A stretch of DNA of 64,000 nucleotides. Origin: Opitutaceae bacterium. Lineage in GTDB: Bacteria; Verrucomicrobiota; Verrucomicrobiia; Opitutales; Opitutaceae. The notes beneath the pieces are model-generated. The model was not told the DNA's origin, did no database searches, and saw only the letters and a list, made by a program, of their open reading frames with translations. The translations under genes and the position numbers were made by a program. The DNA is taken from assembly GCA_028284385.1 (NCBI GenBank), contig JANQRT010000073.1, positions 124,001-188,000 on the forward strand. Direction: 5' to 3'. Shown piece by piece: positions 52,611 to 62,253 of this stretch (position 1 is the stretch's first letter; every line of letters starts with the position of its first letter).

Positions 52611-55600
52611 TTAATTGGCGGACACAACCAGGCGCGCGAATTGCGCATCGCCGGCGGGCAGATTCGCTTTTAGCGTAACGTTTTTGACGACACCCAAGTC
52701 CTGCGAAGCGATTTCCTCGCTAGGCGTATCGGACCAATTCGCCAGGTCGCTAGAAGTCTGCAGCCTGTATCCAATATCTATCATGCCATTGGCCCAGGGG
52801 AATTCGGCAATTAAGAAATCGCCATCAGCTTCATGTTCGAATTCCACGCTAACCAATCCATCAATATCGGCCAGCAAGGGGTTGCCATCCAATGCGTATT
52901 CCAATAGATTCATCATGCTATCCTGATCCGGGTCGGCTTGGGGACCGCTAATCGAATCGTCGGCCAATTGATCCGCCGTGAAGACGGCGCTTTGCCAAGC
53001 AACGAACGTCGCGAATTCCTGGACGCTGGCAGTCGCTTTCACCCCTCCATTGTCGACTACAACATCGAATTGTATTCGACTGGAAGATACATCGGCGATA
53101 ACCTTGTCGAAGGCACCCGAGAATGAATTCGCCACAAGAGGATTATAGAGAGCTCCGTCAATTGGAGCCATACCTTCCAAGAAATCTATTTTGAGGACAC
53201 CGTCCAGATTCGCCGTTCCGTTTACGATCAGCTGATCGTAGTCATCAGGATTCGAGCCACCTAGGCCAAGCTCCAGAAAACCGCCTTCCAATTGCGTATA
53301 GTCGCCGTTGATGGTGAGGCTACCAGAGGAAGCGGGATCGCTTGAAATACTGGGTCCTCCAGCGGAAGGATTGGCAAGTGGGGGCGTGGCAGCAAGTATC
53401 CGAAAACGATCACGGTCATTTTCGAACCCTAGAATACTTTGTCCATTCTGATTGGATACATTGACTACTGGTTGCGATTGCTCAGAAGTTTGTCCCGGAA
53501 CGACTCGACCCTGATTGATGATATTCCCGTTAACGACTCCATTCCCGGAAAGCGTTCCCAGGCTTTCGACACCACCTATAATCCTAACATCTCCATTAAT
53601 GACGCCATTGTTCTGCACAAAGCTTTGCGCATCCAGGAAGGCGCCATCCACTCCGAAGATGCTCCATTCTCCACCGGGATCGATTTGCATTGAGCCACTG
53701 ATTAAAATTGCATTATCATCTCTGAGCGTTTCGAAGATTCCCGCTTGTCGCACCTTCACCGAGCTCGTCGAATCAGGATCAAAACCGACAACCTCTAGCG
53801 TTCCACTTTCGATTTCTATGAGCCCGGTATTCACCAATTCGTCGTCCACGCTCAGCTTGCCTCCGTTGACTTCGATTGAGCTGAAATTGCGAATGAGTTC
53901 CACCTTCCAAGATCGAGTGCCTTGCTTGCTTAGCGTTCCTCTATTTACGATAAGCGAGACATCCGATATCGGAAGCGAACTATCGGCTACGCCTTGCAGC
54001 TTGAGGGATCCGTTGTTGAAGACTTCAAAAAGCTGTTCTGAACCCCTAAACAGGCGATCAAGAACCAGCTCTCCATTCGCCCCTATTTCAGCAACAGCTT
54101 TCACCGTTTCTTGCTCCTTCAGTCTAAGCGTATCTATTTGGGCATTACCATTCACCTGCATCGTGAAATCGAAATTCTGAACCCCATCGCGAATGGTGAA
54201 TGGAGCTTCTCGATTGAATTCCAAGCCCGCCCCTTTCGCCACAAAAACATCTGTGTCGGTCGCCTCGACGGACTGCTCGAATGCGGCAATCCCGCGGAAG
54301 ACATTAAGCTGTGACTTCTTTCCATTGCGAGAGGCTAGATTCAATCGAGAGCTAATCGTTACCCGCTCCCCATCCATTGTCTCTACCTCGACTATCCCAC
54401 CAAGGTTTTCCATATCGAAGTCGCTGACAACTTGACTGGTTACCCCAGTCACACTCGCCGCTCCTTCGAAGCGATGCTCGCCTTCAAGAATTACATAGCC
54501 ACCCGATTGCTCGAGATCGATCGAACTGCCTTTCTCCTGGACGATCGTACCGTTATTTTCGATTTGATTCTCTGTTGGCTGCAAAAGACCATCGACCGTA
54601 AGAGTCGCCTTCTTGTCGATGATCAACTGCGGCTGGATGACGTGCGGCGCAAGAGACTGGATCGTAAATCGTTCAAAAGTATCCGATTCAATAATACGTA
54701 TCGGACCAGAACCCAGAAAGCTTCCCGAACGCCACACGCCATCCTCTAAGGTGATCTCTTTCTTCGCGGTGATGTCTCCTCGCATGTCCAGTTGTTCGAA
54801 ATGAGATGCCTCCTCAAGGGTGAGAGCTGCCGAGACGATTAGCTTGCCGGTCTCAGTAATCCCGTCGCCCACCGTCACGCTGGCCACATTGGCTGACTCG
54901 GCATCCAGAACGACGACAGCGTCTTCAATGGTAACCTCCTCGCTGCCAAGTATTCCGGGAGCTTTCTTCCAAACGATTTCGGAAGCATCGACCCAGTTCG
55001 ATTTTTCGTTGGCTATTGTATGCCAATTATCGGTCCCAGCCGCTCCTTTCCATGTGTAAGCAGTTCCCTGGGCCTCGGGCTCAACTTGATCGACAATGGC
55101 TCTAATGATCCGCTCCTTCCCGTCATCGAAAATAGCTTTGAATACAAAATCGCCTGTATCCCCAAAAGCATGACTACGACCATCGCTACTCGCAACCGCT
55201 ACCTCGTCGATATAGGCAATATCGATTTCGTCAATAATCAGACCAAAAAGCTCAACGGGAGCCGTGCTTTGATCCAAGGAAGAGCCTTCCTGGGCAATCA
55301 GGACGAAGTCGCCATCGCCATTTTGAACCCACAGGCCTCGACTCGGAGACCCGAAATTGCCATCGTCCGTCCCTGCAAGGAAAGCGACGCGGCCGTCTCG
55401 ATTCACTACGAAGTGGATGAAACCGGTGATACGTTTGCCAGACAGGCCAGGAGCAACCGTGTTTGCCGCGATCACGAGCTCCAGTCGTCGCTCGCTGTAC
55501 CTCCAAATCTCCTGATCGAAGTTCTGGTTAAGTCCTCGAAAAAAGAGATCGCCTTGAACAGTAGCAACGGGATGCTCGACACTGGAAAACGTAGTTTGCC

Positions 55601-56681
55601 CTTGGATACCATCAGTGAATGTGGTTACCGGAATCCCCTGGCGCACCACCATGACTAGACCGAATTCCGAAGACTCCTGAAAGATCGCCGACTCGAAACT
55701 CGCTCCGACGAAACCGAGAAACGACACCCGGCCCAGACCGTCCAAGGCGGGAGCTACCGGACGGAAGGGCGAACCCGATTCCCGCAACAAGCCGTTTAAG
55801 ACCACCTGAGAAGCTCCATCGAGATCTGGAACCATCTCTCCAGTACAGGCGATCTTAGTAGTAGCGCCGCTCGTCTCCAGGTTGTAGATGGCTTGTCCCG
55901 TATCCGAGAAAAAGGCTTGGAAAGCGCCATCTCCCAAACTCGACAACACAGGGCGAGAAAACAGAGCAAAGGTCGAGGATCCACCACCCGGTGTCTCGTC
56001 GTCTCCGATATTGAATATGGTCGTAGGGTCGCCGCTATCCGAAACGGAAAAGAAACGCTCGCCGGTGGAACGCGCCAGCATCTTCGGCTGACTGCCAAAG
56101 GCTACCCCATCAGGCGTGAAATCGAAGGAGTTGCCAAAAGAATTGTCATCGTTGAAGAAGACAGTCGCTCCGCGACCGGCTTTGGACTGCAATACGAGAC
56201 ATTCGCTCCCAACGCTAAGTGTTGGGCAAACGGCATACACGTAGCCTTGAGGATCGAATGCAAACCTACCGATCCCACCGATGGTTCTCTCGACCGGATC
56301 CGGGACAGACGGAAAATCGATTTGGAATTTGTCGCTCCTTCGAATCCGCAGCATGAGGCTCCCGCCGTTATCCGAAGTCCAGATTCCATCATCCGCAAAG
56401 CTCGCTGCTCCAATGCCCACACTGGCGCGGAAACCAACTGTACCAGAAGAGGAAATAACGGGACTGGCGAATCCCTTAAAGTTCCGGAATTGAGGATCTT
56501 CCTCGGCAAAGCCCGGAGCCGGCTCGTCCTCCACTGCAATAATCTCGAAACCATCCGGTTCCGGATTGCCTTGGGCATTAGCCATTTCATTGCGCAACCC
56601 TGCTAGAAACAGGAAAACGAACAGCCCTCGAAAAAGAAAGAGCTGGCAACTCATTAAAGCAAAACGGTGGCCAACTCTCAT
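52611..56681 (-). CDS. Large exported autotransporter-like repeat protein
   Basis: 1356 residues with a signal peptide (hydrophobic ~14-30, cleavage near 'MANAQ'). The N-terminal ~500 residues repeat a 'choice-of-anchor'/beta-propeller-like pattern ('ISSSGTVGFRASVGIGAASF', 'GDGAFQAFFSDTGQAIYNLE', 'LDGLGRVSFLGFVGASFESA') as in DUF7453-type proteins. From ~550 to 1200 it becomes a right-handed beta-helix with short strands ('NNGVINGDVRIIGGVESLGT', 'SGNGVVNGNIINQGRVVPGQ'). The tail ('DPDQDSMMNLLEYALDGNPL') is a Verrucomicrobia surface-protein ending. No autotransporter barrel or PEP-CTERM is seen. Probably secreted. Confidence 0.75.
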   Translation of the reverse strand: MRVGHRFALMSCQLFLFRGLFVFLFLAGLRNEMANAQGNPEPDGFEIIAVEDEPAPGFAEEDPQFRNFKGFASPVISSSGTVGFRASVGIGAASFADDGIWTSDNGGSLMLRIRRSDKFQIDFPSVPDPVERTIGGIGRFAFDPQGYVYAVCPTLSVGSECLVLQSKAGRGATVFFNDDNSFGNSFDFTPDGVAFGSQPKMLARSTGERFFSVSDSGDPTTIFNIGDDETPGGGSSTFALFSRPVLSSLGDGAFQAFFSDTGQAIYNLETSGATTKIACTGEMVPDLDGASQVVLNGLLRESGSPFRPVAPALDGLGRVSFLGFVGASFESAIFQESSEFGLVMVVRQGIPVTTFTDGIQGQTTFSSVEHPVATVQGDLFFRGLNQNFDQEIWRYSERRLELVIAANTVAPGLSGKRITGFIHFVVNRDGRVAFLAGTDDGNFGSPSRGLWVQNGDGDFVLIAQEGSSLDQSTAPVELFGLIIDEIDIAYIDEVAVASSDGRSHAFGDTGDFVFKAIFDDGKERIIRAIVDQVEPEAQGTAYTWKGAAGTDNWHTIANEKSNWVDASEIVWKKAPGILGSEEVTIEDAVVVLDAESANVASVTVGDGITETGKLIVSAALTLEEASHFEQLDMRGDITAKKEITLEDGVWRSGSFLGSGPIRIIESDTFERFTIQSLAPHVIQPQLIIDKKATLTVDGLLQPTENQIENNGTIVQEKGSSIDLEQSGGYVILEGEHRFEGAASVTGVTSQVVSDFDMENLGGIVEVETMDGERVTISSRLNLASRNGKKSQLNVFRGIAAFEQSVEATDTDVFVAKGAGLEFNREAPFTIRDGVQNFDFTMQVNGNAQIDTLRLKEQETVKAVAEIGANGELVLDRLFRGSEQLFEVFNNGSLKLQGVADSSLPISDVSLIVNRGTLSKQGTRSWKVELIRNFSSIEVNGGKLSVDDELVNTGLIEIESGTLEVVGFDPDSTSSVKVRQAGIFETLRDDNAILISGSMQIDPGGEWSIFGVDGAFLDAQSFVQNNGVINGDVRIIGGVESLGTLSGNGVVNGNIINQGRVVPGQTSEQSQPVVNVSNQNGQSILGFENDRDRFRILAATPPLANPSAGGPSISSDPASSGSLTINGDYTQLEGGFLELGLGGSNPDDYDQLIVNGTANLDGVLKIDFLEGMAPIDGALYNPLVANSFSGAFDKVIADVSSSRIQFDVVVDNGGVKATASVQEFATFVAWQSAVFTADQLADDSISGPQADPDQDSMMNLLEYALDGNPLLADIDGLVSVEFEHEADGDFLIAEFPWANGMIDIGYRLQTSSDLANWSDTPSEEIASQDLGVVKNVTLKANLPAGDAQFARLVVSAN

Positions 56682-56751
56682 TGGACCATAACTTTCAATC
56701 TTTGGAAGGCGCCCGGCAAGCCCAAAGCACCTGGAGATCGAAAACCGAATC

Positions 56752-59361
56752 CTATGGCTGAGCGAAGGTATCGCTCATGGCAATAAGCGTCACCAGATCC
56801 TTAAAACCGCCGCCCTGCTCTTCTAGCGATTCTACAATATCGTCGATGGCTGGACGATCCAATATTTCAATACGCCGACCTAGAGCGTACGCCAGCATCT
56901 TTTCGGTCAAAGCATGAACGAACTCGCCTTCTCTTTCCAAAAGGGCCTTTTTAAAATCAACAATGTCGTGAAAGCTGGATCCATTGGGCAGCGATCCAGA
57001 GGCGTCAATGTCTCCACCTTCTTCATACGAATTTCTCCATTGTCCAATCGCATCGAAGTTCTCTAAGGCGAAACCAAGGGGATCGATCTTGCGATGACAC
57101 TCGTTGCAAGACGTGACAGTTCTGTGTTTTTGTAGCTGATCTCGAATAGTCTTGGCGCCTCTGATGTCAGGATCGAGAGGCTCTACATCCGGAGGTGGTG
57201 GTGAAGGTGGCGTTCCAAGCAGATTTTCCAAAAGCCAAACGCCACGCAGGACCGGCGAGGTGTCCACTCCATTAGCAGTCACCGTTAGCACGCTGGCCTG
57301 ACCCAACAATCCCCCTCTTCTTCGATCCGATAGAGAGACTTTGCGAAAAACGCCGCCCTCGACATCTTCGATTCCATAAAGATCGGCCAAGGACTCGTTG
57401 ATAAACGTGTAGTCCGCATCGAGAAAATCCAAGACGCTTTGATTTTCATCGAGAGCATGACGCGTGAATAGCTCGGTTTCTCGACGCATGGCAGACTCCA
57501 GATTGGCAGCATAGTAGTGTTCGAATTTTCCCCGGTCAGGCGGAGTGTCGCCCAAACTTCGCAACGTGAGCCAGCTATCGAGAAATCCGTTTACAAAACG
57601 ATTAGAACGATCACTCTCGAGCATGCGAAGTATTTGTTCATTCAATACATCAATATCACTCAACTTTCCTTTTCTAGCCAATGTGAAGAGCTCGTCGTCA
57701 GGCATGGACCCCCAGAGAAAATAGGAAAGCCGAGAAGCCAACGCGTAGTCGCTCAAACGATACGTGTTCTTTTGGTCGGCAGGTTCGTCTAGATACAAAA
57801 AGGCCGGCGAACATAAAGCCGCTTTTAGACCGTCCTTGAGAGCCTCGAACGGTTCGTGTCCTGATTCCGAACGAGACGAAACCACTTTCATAAGGCTGGC
57901 CAACTCGTCCTTGCTGGCCGGTCGGCGATAGGCCTTGTCCGCGAATCGCTTCAGAATCCGTTTCGTCTTCTTCGGATTGAAACGCTCTTCGCCAATAACA
58001 GCCTGCCAGCTTGAGGTGGGCCATTGATCATAGAATGGTCCCGAAATCTCCACTTCATGAATACGAATGTGGGGAATGACTCCATGTTTAATGGCAATGA
58101 CCATGTAATCCGCGTTCCGATCCTCCTCGGACATTTTCTCGCCCATCCGCTTCTTAGCCACATTGGAGGCCTCTCGGAAACCGGGACGAATATTCATGGA
58201 GCCATTCAGATAGGTGAATCGGGGAGCGAATCCTTCGTCGAGCCAAGTACGAACCGTGTACCATTCAGGACCATCATCGGAGAGTTCGAAAGTGCCAAGG
58301 TCAGGCTCGTAGGGCTGCGGCAAGTGCAAAGCTCCAAAGCGACGATGGCCGGGCACTATACGCATGAGCATGGGCTTTGCCGGGTCGTTCGGAATCCTTC
58401 TTCGGTTGAAGTCGTGAAAGCGGTTTACCGCTTCAGCCAAAACCCGTATCTCGTAGATCCCTCCGTAGGGAACCCCATCGGAAAAAGCCAAGAGCGGTCC
58501 ATAGGAACCAAAGTGGCGCACGGTGTTCGGCGCTTCATAGACATTCAGATATCGTTGGCCGTGAGCTCTTTGGTGGCGCCTATTCAATTCAGACTGCTGC
58601 TCGAAATCGCCATTAAATCGCCAGGTCTGAGCTTCAGGCCTCTCCTGTCGAGGAAGCGCTTTTTCGACAATGGCGTCAGCTGCTGTCATGTATTTCCTGA
58701 GCAGATACCCGGAAGTGACAAGCGTTTCGCCAACATTATCCAAATGCTCTACCATTCGATCGCCTGGAAACGATTCAGTGGGATCGAACATGCTCATGTC
58801 CATCTGGAACAAGTCATGAACCGTATTCAAATATTCCCTATGGCTGAGGCGCCTCAAAATCGTTTCCCCCGGTTCTTCGGTACGCGAAGCATAAGCGTGG
58901 TCAACCGCTTGGGTAAGCCAGTTGATTACACCCTGCCTTTCGGCGTCGGTAGGCTGCTTTTCATCCTCAGGGGGCATATCCCCCAGATTCAGAAGATCCA
59001 GCATATCCTGAAAATCGATCAGGGCATCATCATCGGAAATCGGATACGAAAGCTCGTCGAAGCGGCGTTCGCCCTTCTGCTTTTCCGGACCATGGCAACG
59101 AATGCAATAGGTATCCAGAAAGGGCCGGACCGATTCTTTATAGGAAGCATGGTCCAATTCACCAATAGAAAAACCAGAAACGGCAAAGCCACCGAAAACG
59201 CCTGTCGTGATGAGCAAATTCCGAATCAAACATTTAAATGATGGATTTAGGTAGAGACGACCAGTTCGATCGTCCGCATTTGAATATGGACGACTCGACG
59301 AGTCGTCCCTACCTAATAACGAGGCCATGAACGCCTTGAGCAATAAAAGTCTCCCGATCAC
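56752..59361 (-). CDS. DUF1592-family cytochrome-like protein (DUF1587/1592/1588/1585)
   Basis: Up to 869 residues. Heme-type motif 'YCIRCHGPEKQKGERRF' (C86-x2-C89-H) is near the N-terminus; DUF1587 'LRRLSHREYLNTVHDLFQMD', DUF1592 'RLSYFLWGSMPDDELFTLAR', DUF1588 'RRGGLLGQASVLTVTANGVD', a second 'SCNECHRKIDPLGFALENFD', DUF1585 'MLAYALGRRIEILD'. These exported Planctomycetes/Verrucomicrobia proteins always pair with DUF1552 genes; the role is unknown. Start uncertain: the ATG at 59361 overlaps the DUF1552 stop, but the first ~40 codons run through a palindromic repeat; TTG at 59229 would begin exactly at the export signal. Confidence 0.85.
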   Translation of the reverse strand: MIGRLLLLKAFMASLLGRDDSSSRPYSNADDRTGRLYLNPSFKCLIRNLLITTGVFGGFAVSGFSIGELDHASYKESVRPFLDTYCIRCHGPEKQKGERRFDELSYPISDDDALIDFQDMLDLLNLGDMPPEDEKQPTDAERQGVINWLTQAVDHAYASRTEEPGETILRRLSHREYLNTVHDLFQMDMSMFDPTESFPGDRMVEHLDNVGETLVTSGYLLRKYMTAADAIVEKALPRQERPEAQTWRFNGDFEQQSELNRRHQRAHGQRYLNVYEAPNTVRHFGSYGPLLAFSDGVPYGGIYEIRVLAEAVNRFHDFNRRRIPNDPAKPMLMRIVPGHRRFGALHLPQPYEPDLGTFELSDDGPEWYTVRTWLDEGFAPRFTYLNGSMNIRPGFREASNVAKKRMGEKMSEEDRNADYMVIAIKHGVIPHIRIHEVEISGPFYDQWPTSSWQAVIGEERFNPKKTKRILKRFADKAYRRPASKDELASLMKVVSSRSESGHEPFEALKDGLKAALCSPAFLYLDEPADQKNTYRLSDYALASRLSYFLWGSMPDDELFTLARKGKLSDIDVLNEQILRMLESDRSNRFVNGFLDSWLTLRSLGDTPPDRGKFEHYYAANLESAMRRETELFTRHALDENQSVLDFLDADYTFINESLADLYGIEDVEGGVFRKVSLSDRRRGGLLGQASVLTVTANGVDTSPVLRGVWLLENLLGTPPSPPPPDVEPLDPDIRGAKTIRDQLQKHRTVTSCNECHRKIDPLGFALENFDAIGQWRNSYEEGGDIDASGSLPNGSSFHDIVDFKKALLEREGEFVHALTEKMLAYALGRRIEILDRPAIDDIVESLEEQGGGFKDLVTLIAMSDTFAQP
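59247..59316. repeat. REP-like palindromic pair inside the DUF1592 leader
   Basis: Outer arms TTAGGTAGAGACGAC (59247-59261) and, inverted, TTAGGTAGGGACGACT; inner perfect 21-bp palindrome with arms GGACGACTCG / CGAGTCGTCC (about 59288-59308). This family is distinct from the REPs near the RAYT. It is read in frame as leader codons if the ATG at 59361 is used. Confidence 0.75.
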
Positions 59362-60638
59362 GCGAAGTCCAGATCCCTCAACGTGCCGGTGCTGGTTCCA
59401 AACGTTTCCGTTTCCACCCCAAAACGCTGCAACATGGAAAGGTACAAGTTGCAGAGCGGAACGCGCTTACCCTTCTCGGATGGATACACTTTGTGCTCGC
59501 CCAGCTTAAAGCCGCCACCGGCGAGAATGATGGGAAGGTCGCTATTCACATGCGAATTCGCATTCCCCATGCCACTACCGAAGAGCACCATAGTGCTATC
59601 GAAAAGACTCTCCTCGGAGCCCGCCTCCTTGATCGACTTCAGCTTGTCGAGAAAACGGGAAAGCTGCACCATTTGGTAATGCTCAATCGTAGTCAGAGCT
59701 TCAATACGCTCTGGCAATTGGCCATGATGCGACAGACGATGATAGCCTGAATTCAGTCCGAAAAAGGAAGTATCGAAACCGGCTCCCGCCATTTCAAAGG
59801 AAGCGACGCGAGTGGAATCCGTTTGCAAAGCGATCGCCATCAAATCGTACAGAATGGGAATGTCCTCAACGAGACTGCGATCCTCAGGCTGCTGAAAAGG
59901 AGCTTCGGGCTTCGAGACGCTTCGCCAGCGTTTATCTAGTTCCAAGCTGATCTCCACATCGCGGACGGACGTGAAATACTCGTCGAGCTTTTCCCTATCG
60001 TTTTGACCTAACCGGCGCTCGAGACTCTTAGCCGTGTCCAAGACGGAATCCAGGATGGAACGATTCAATTCAAAGTTGTCAGCCGCCGCTTGCCGGGCTC
60101 TGGCGTCATCGTTGATAAACAATTTCCTGAAAAGCTCGCGGGGACCTTGTATCGGCGGAACGCGCACCCCCGAGCGCGTCCAGCACATTTGGCAGCCGCC
60201 ATGCAGGCCGTCTTCAGACCCTATCGTCAAAGACGGAAATCGAGTCTCCGCCCCCACATGCTCAGCCGCCCGCTGATCAACGGAAATATTTCCTTCGGGC
60301 ATGCCCTTGGCATCCGACATTTTGACGCCACTTAGAAACGAGTGTACCGAAAAGTGCCCTCCCTTTATATCATGGTCGAGGTGAGAGAAAACCGAAAAGT
60401 CCTGACGATGGGCCTCGAGCGGAGCAAGCAGATGGGTCATTTGGTAGTTCGCCCCGGCCTGCTTCGGGAAAAAAGACTCTGGATACATGCCAAAGGAATT
60501 GCCGATGCAAACCATTCTCATGGGCGACTTGGCAGGGGCCAGGCTTAGGCCGATCGATGATGCCTTGGCCGATAGAGACTCCAAAGCTGGCAACGCCAAG
60601 GTCGCGAAAGTCGACTTTAGAAAAGCTCTTCGATTCAT
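59358..60638 (-). CDS. DUF1552 exported protein
   Basis: 426 residues from the ATG at 60638, giving MNRRAFLKSTFATLALPALE, a twin-arginine-type signal (RRAFLK); the frame is open nine codons upstream. Family markers: 'RMVCIGNSFGMYPESFFPKQ', 'VFSHLDHDIKGGHFSVHSFL', 'SIDQRAAEHVG'-type (here SVDQRAAEHVG), 'MVLFGSGMGNANSHVNSDLP' and 'HKVYPSEKGKRVPLCNLYLS'. DUF1552 lies in the alkaline-phosphatase-like/DUF1501 superfamily and is always encoded with DUF1592 proteins. Its stop overlaps the DUF1592 ATG (ATGA). Confidence 0.93.
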   Translation of the reverse strand: MNRRAFLKSTFATLALPALESLSAKASSIGLSLAPAKSPMRMVCIGNSFGMYPESFFPKQAGANYQMTHLLAPLEAHRQDFSVFSHLDHDIKGGHFSVHSFLSGVKMSDAKGMPEGNISVDQRAAEHVGAETRFPSLTIGSEDGLHGGCQMCWTRSGVRVPPIQGPRELFRKLFINDDARARQAAADNFELNRSILDSVLDTAKSLERRLGQNDREKLDEYFTSVRDVEISLELDKRWRSVSKPEAPFQQPEDRSLVEDIPILYDLMAIALQTDSTRVASFEMAGAGFDTSFFGLNSGYHRLSHHGQLPERIEALTTIEHYQMVQLSRFLDKLKSIKEAGSEESLFDSTMVLFGSGMGNANSHVNSDLPIILAGGGFKLGEHKVYPSEKGKRVPLCNLYLSMLQRFGVETETFGTSTGTLRDLDFA

Positions 60639-60837
60639 ATTCTTGCTGTTATCAAATCCTCCCAACTAGCAAGCAGCCGCATACCGATAATCGCAAAACA
60701 ATATAGTGGTTTGAATCCGTTTCGAGTCTGTTGCTCTCAAAAATCGCTCCCAATCCTATAAGTCTGGCTCTGTATTCTTTAACAAACGAAGCGAGGAGAA
60801 CTTGAAATAAGAGAGACGCCAAACCACCTTTGGACCC

Positions 60838-62253
60838 ATGGCGGATGAACAGCGGCTAGAAGACACTCCAAGACCCCGGCTTTTCATCGCCCTCATCCCA
60901 GTCGTTTCGCTCGTCGCTTTTCTGTTTATCGGAATTCGATTTCTAGAGATAGCCCCACACATACCACTAATCCTAGCAGCAATCGTTGCCGCGCTAGCCA
61001 GTGTGGGACTGGGAATGAATTGGAAATCTATGCAGGACGCCGTGGTGAACGGCATCAGCATGGCCATGCCAGCCATTCTAATTCTCATGGCCATTGGAAT
61101 TCTGATCGGGGCTTGGGTAGCTAGCGGGATTGTACCTCTGATGGTCTATTACGGCCTCAAGCTTTTGTCGCCTGGCATTTTCCTAGTAGCCGCCTGCCTG
61201 ATCTGCTCGGTGGTCTCATTCGCGACGGGCAGTTCCTGGTCAACCATCGGAACGGTGGGCGTAGCGCTGATCGGAGTCGGCCAAGGGCTGGACATTCCTT
61301 TGCCAATGGTAGCGGGGGCTATCGTTTCGGGCGCCTATTTCGGCGACAAGCTGTCGCCGCTCTCGGACACTACCAATCTAGCTCCAGCAGTGGCGGGGTC
61401 GAACCTTTTCGAACACATCCGCCATATGCTTTACACGACGTTACCCAGTCTCCTCATCGCCCTGGTTCTGTACGGATTGCTGGGATCCCGGATTTCATCC
61501 AATTCCCATGACACCAGTAGCGTGGATACGTTAATGAGCGTGTTAACCGACCAGTTTAACCTCAGCCCTTGGCTGCTCGCCTCGCCCTTGGCAGTTATCG
61601 CTCTGATTGTCCTGAGAATCCCCGCTCTACCAACCATGCTCGCCGGAGCTTTTCTAGGAGGATTATCAGGTATATGGATACAAGATATGTCTATCGGCGA
61701 AATATTGAACGCCATGCAAGTCGGCTACCTTAGCGAAACCGGCAATCCTCGCGTCGACGAGCTGCTATCGCGAGGCGGCCTTGAAAGCATGTTCTTCACC
61801 ATCTCCTTGATTCTCTGCGCCATGGCATTTGGCGGACTAATGGAGCGATCCGGAATGCTGGCGTCCATCGCTCGCTCGATCCTTGCAGTGGCGAAAAGCG
61901 CCGGAAGCCTGGTCGCCGCAACGGTGACGACCTGCATGAGTATGAACATCATGGCTCCCGATCAATACCTGTCCATCATTGTCCCTGGAAGGATGTACAA
62001 GGAAGCCTTCAGCAAAGCTAATCTTCATGCCAAGAATCTTTCGCGTTGTCTCGAAGACGCGGGTACACTCACTTCTCCGCTGGTTCCCTGGAACACATGC
62101 GGGATATTCATTTTGGGAACGTTGTTGGTAAATCCCCTAGCCTATCTGCCGTTCGCCTTCCTCAATATCATTAACCCGATCCTCTCCCTGATTTATGGAT
62201 TCACGGGCTGGACGATGGAGCCTGCTAAAAAGGGCGACTCGACTCAGAGCTAG
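60838..62253 (+). CDS. nhaC: Na+/H+ antiporter, NhaC family
   Basis: 471 residues with about 11 membrane segments. Family motifs: 'GLGMNWKSMQDAVVNGISMA' near 55-75, 'SFATGSSWSTIGTVGVALIG' (~123-142), 'GAIVSGAYFGDKLSPLSDTT' (~160-179) and 'MSMNIMAPDQYLSIIVPGRM'. Exchanges Na+ for H+ (some members exchange malate/lactate) across the inner membrane, consistent with a marine habitat. Convergent with, and overlapping by 4 bp, the kinase-like gene downstream. Confidence 0.95.
   Translation: MADEQRLEDTPRPRLFIALIPVVSLVAFLFIGIRFLEIAPHIPLILAAIVAALASVGLGMNWKSMQDAVVNGISMAMPAILILMAIGILIGAWVASGIVPLMVYYGLKLLSPGIFLVAACLICSVVSFATGSSWSTIGTVGVALIGVGQGLDIPLPMVAGAIVSGAYFGDKLSPLSDTTNLAPAVAGSNLFEHIRHMLYTTLPSLLIALVLYGLLGSRISSNSHDTSSVDTLMSVLTDQFNLSPWLLASPLAVIALIVLRIPALPTMLAGAFLGGLSGIWIQDMSIGEILNAMQVGYLSETGNPRVDELLSRGGLESMFFTISLILCAMAFGGLMERSGMLASIARSILAVAKSAGSLVAATVTTCMSMNIMAPDQYLSIIVPGRMYKEAFSKANLHAKNLSRCLEDAGTLTSPLVPWNTCGIFILGTLLVNPLAYLPFAFLNIINPILSLIYGFTGWTMEPAKKGDSTQS

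Noticed and set aside
53515..54180. 221-codon Ser/Pro-rich frame on the + strand
   Set aside because: Antisense to the beta-helix region of the 1356-residue protein; its Ser/Pro/Thr richness is an artefact of the reverse frame.
58024..59241. 405-codon open frame on the + strand
   Set aside because: Antisense to the DUF1592 gene; shadow frame.
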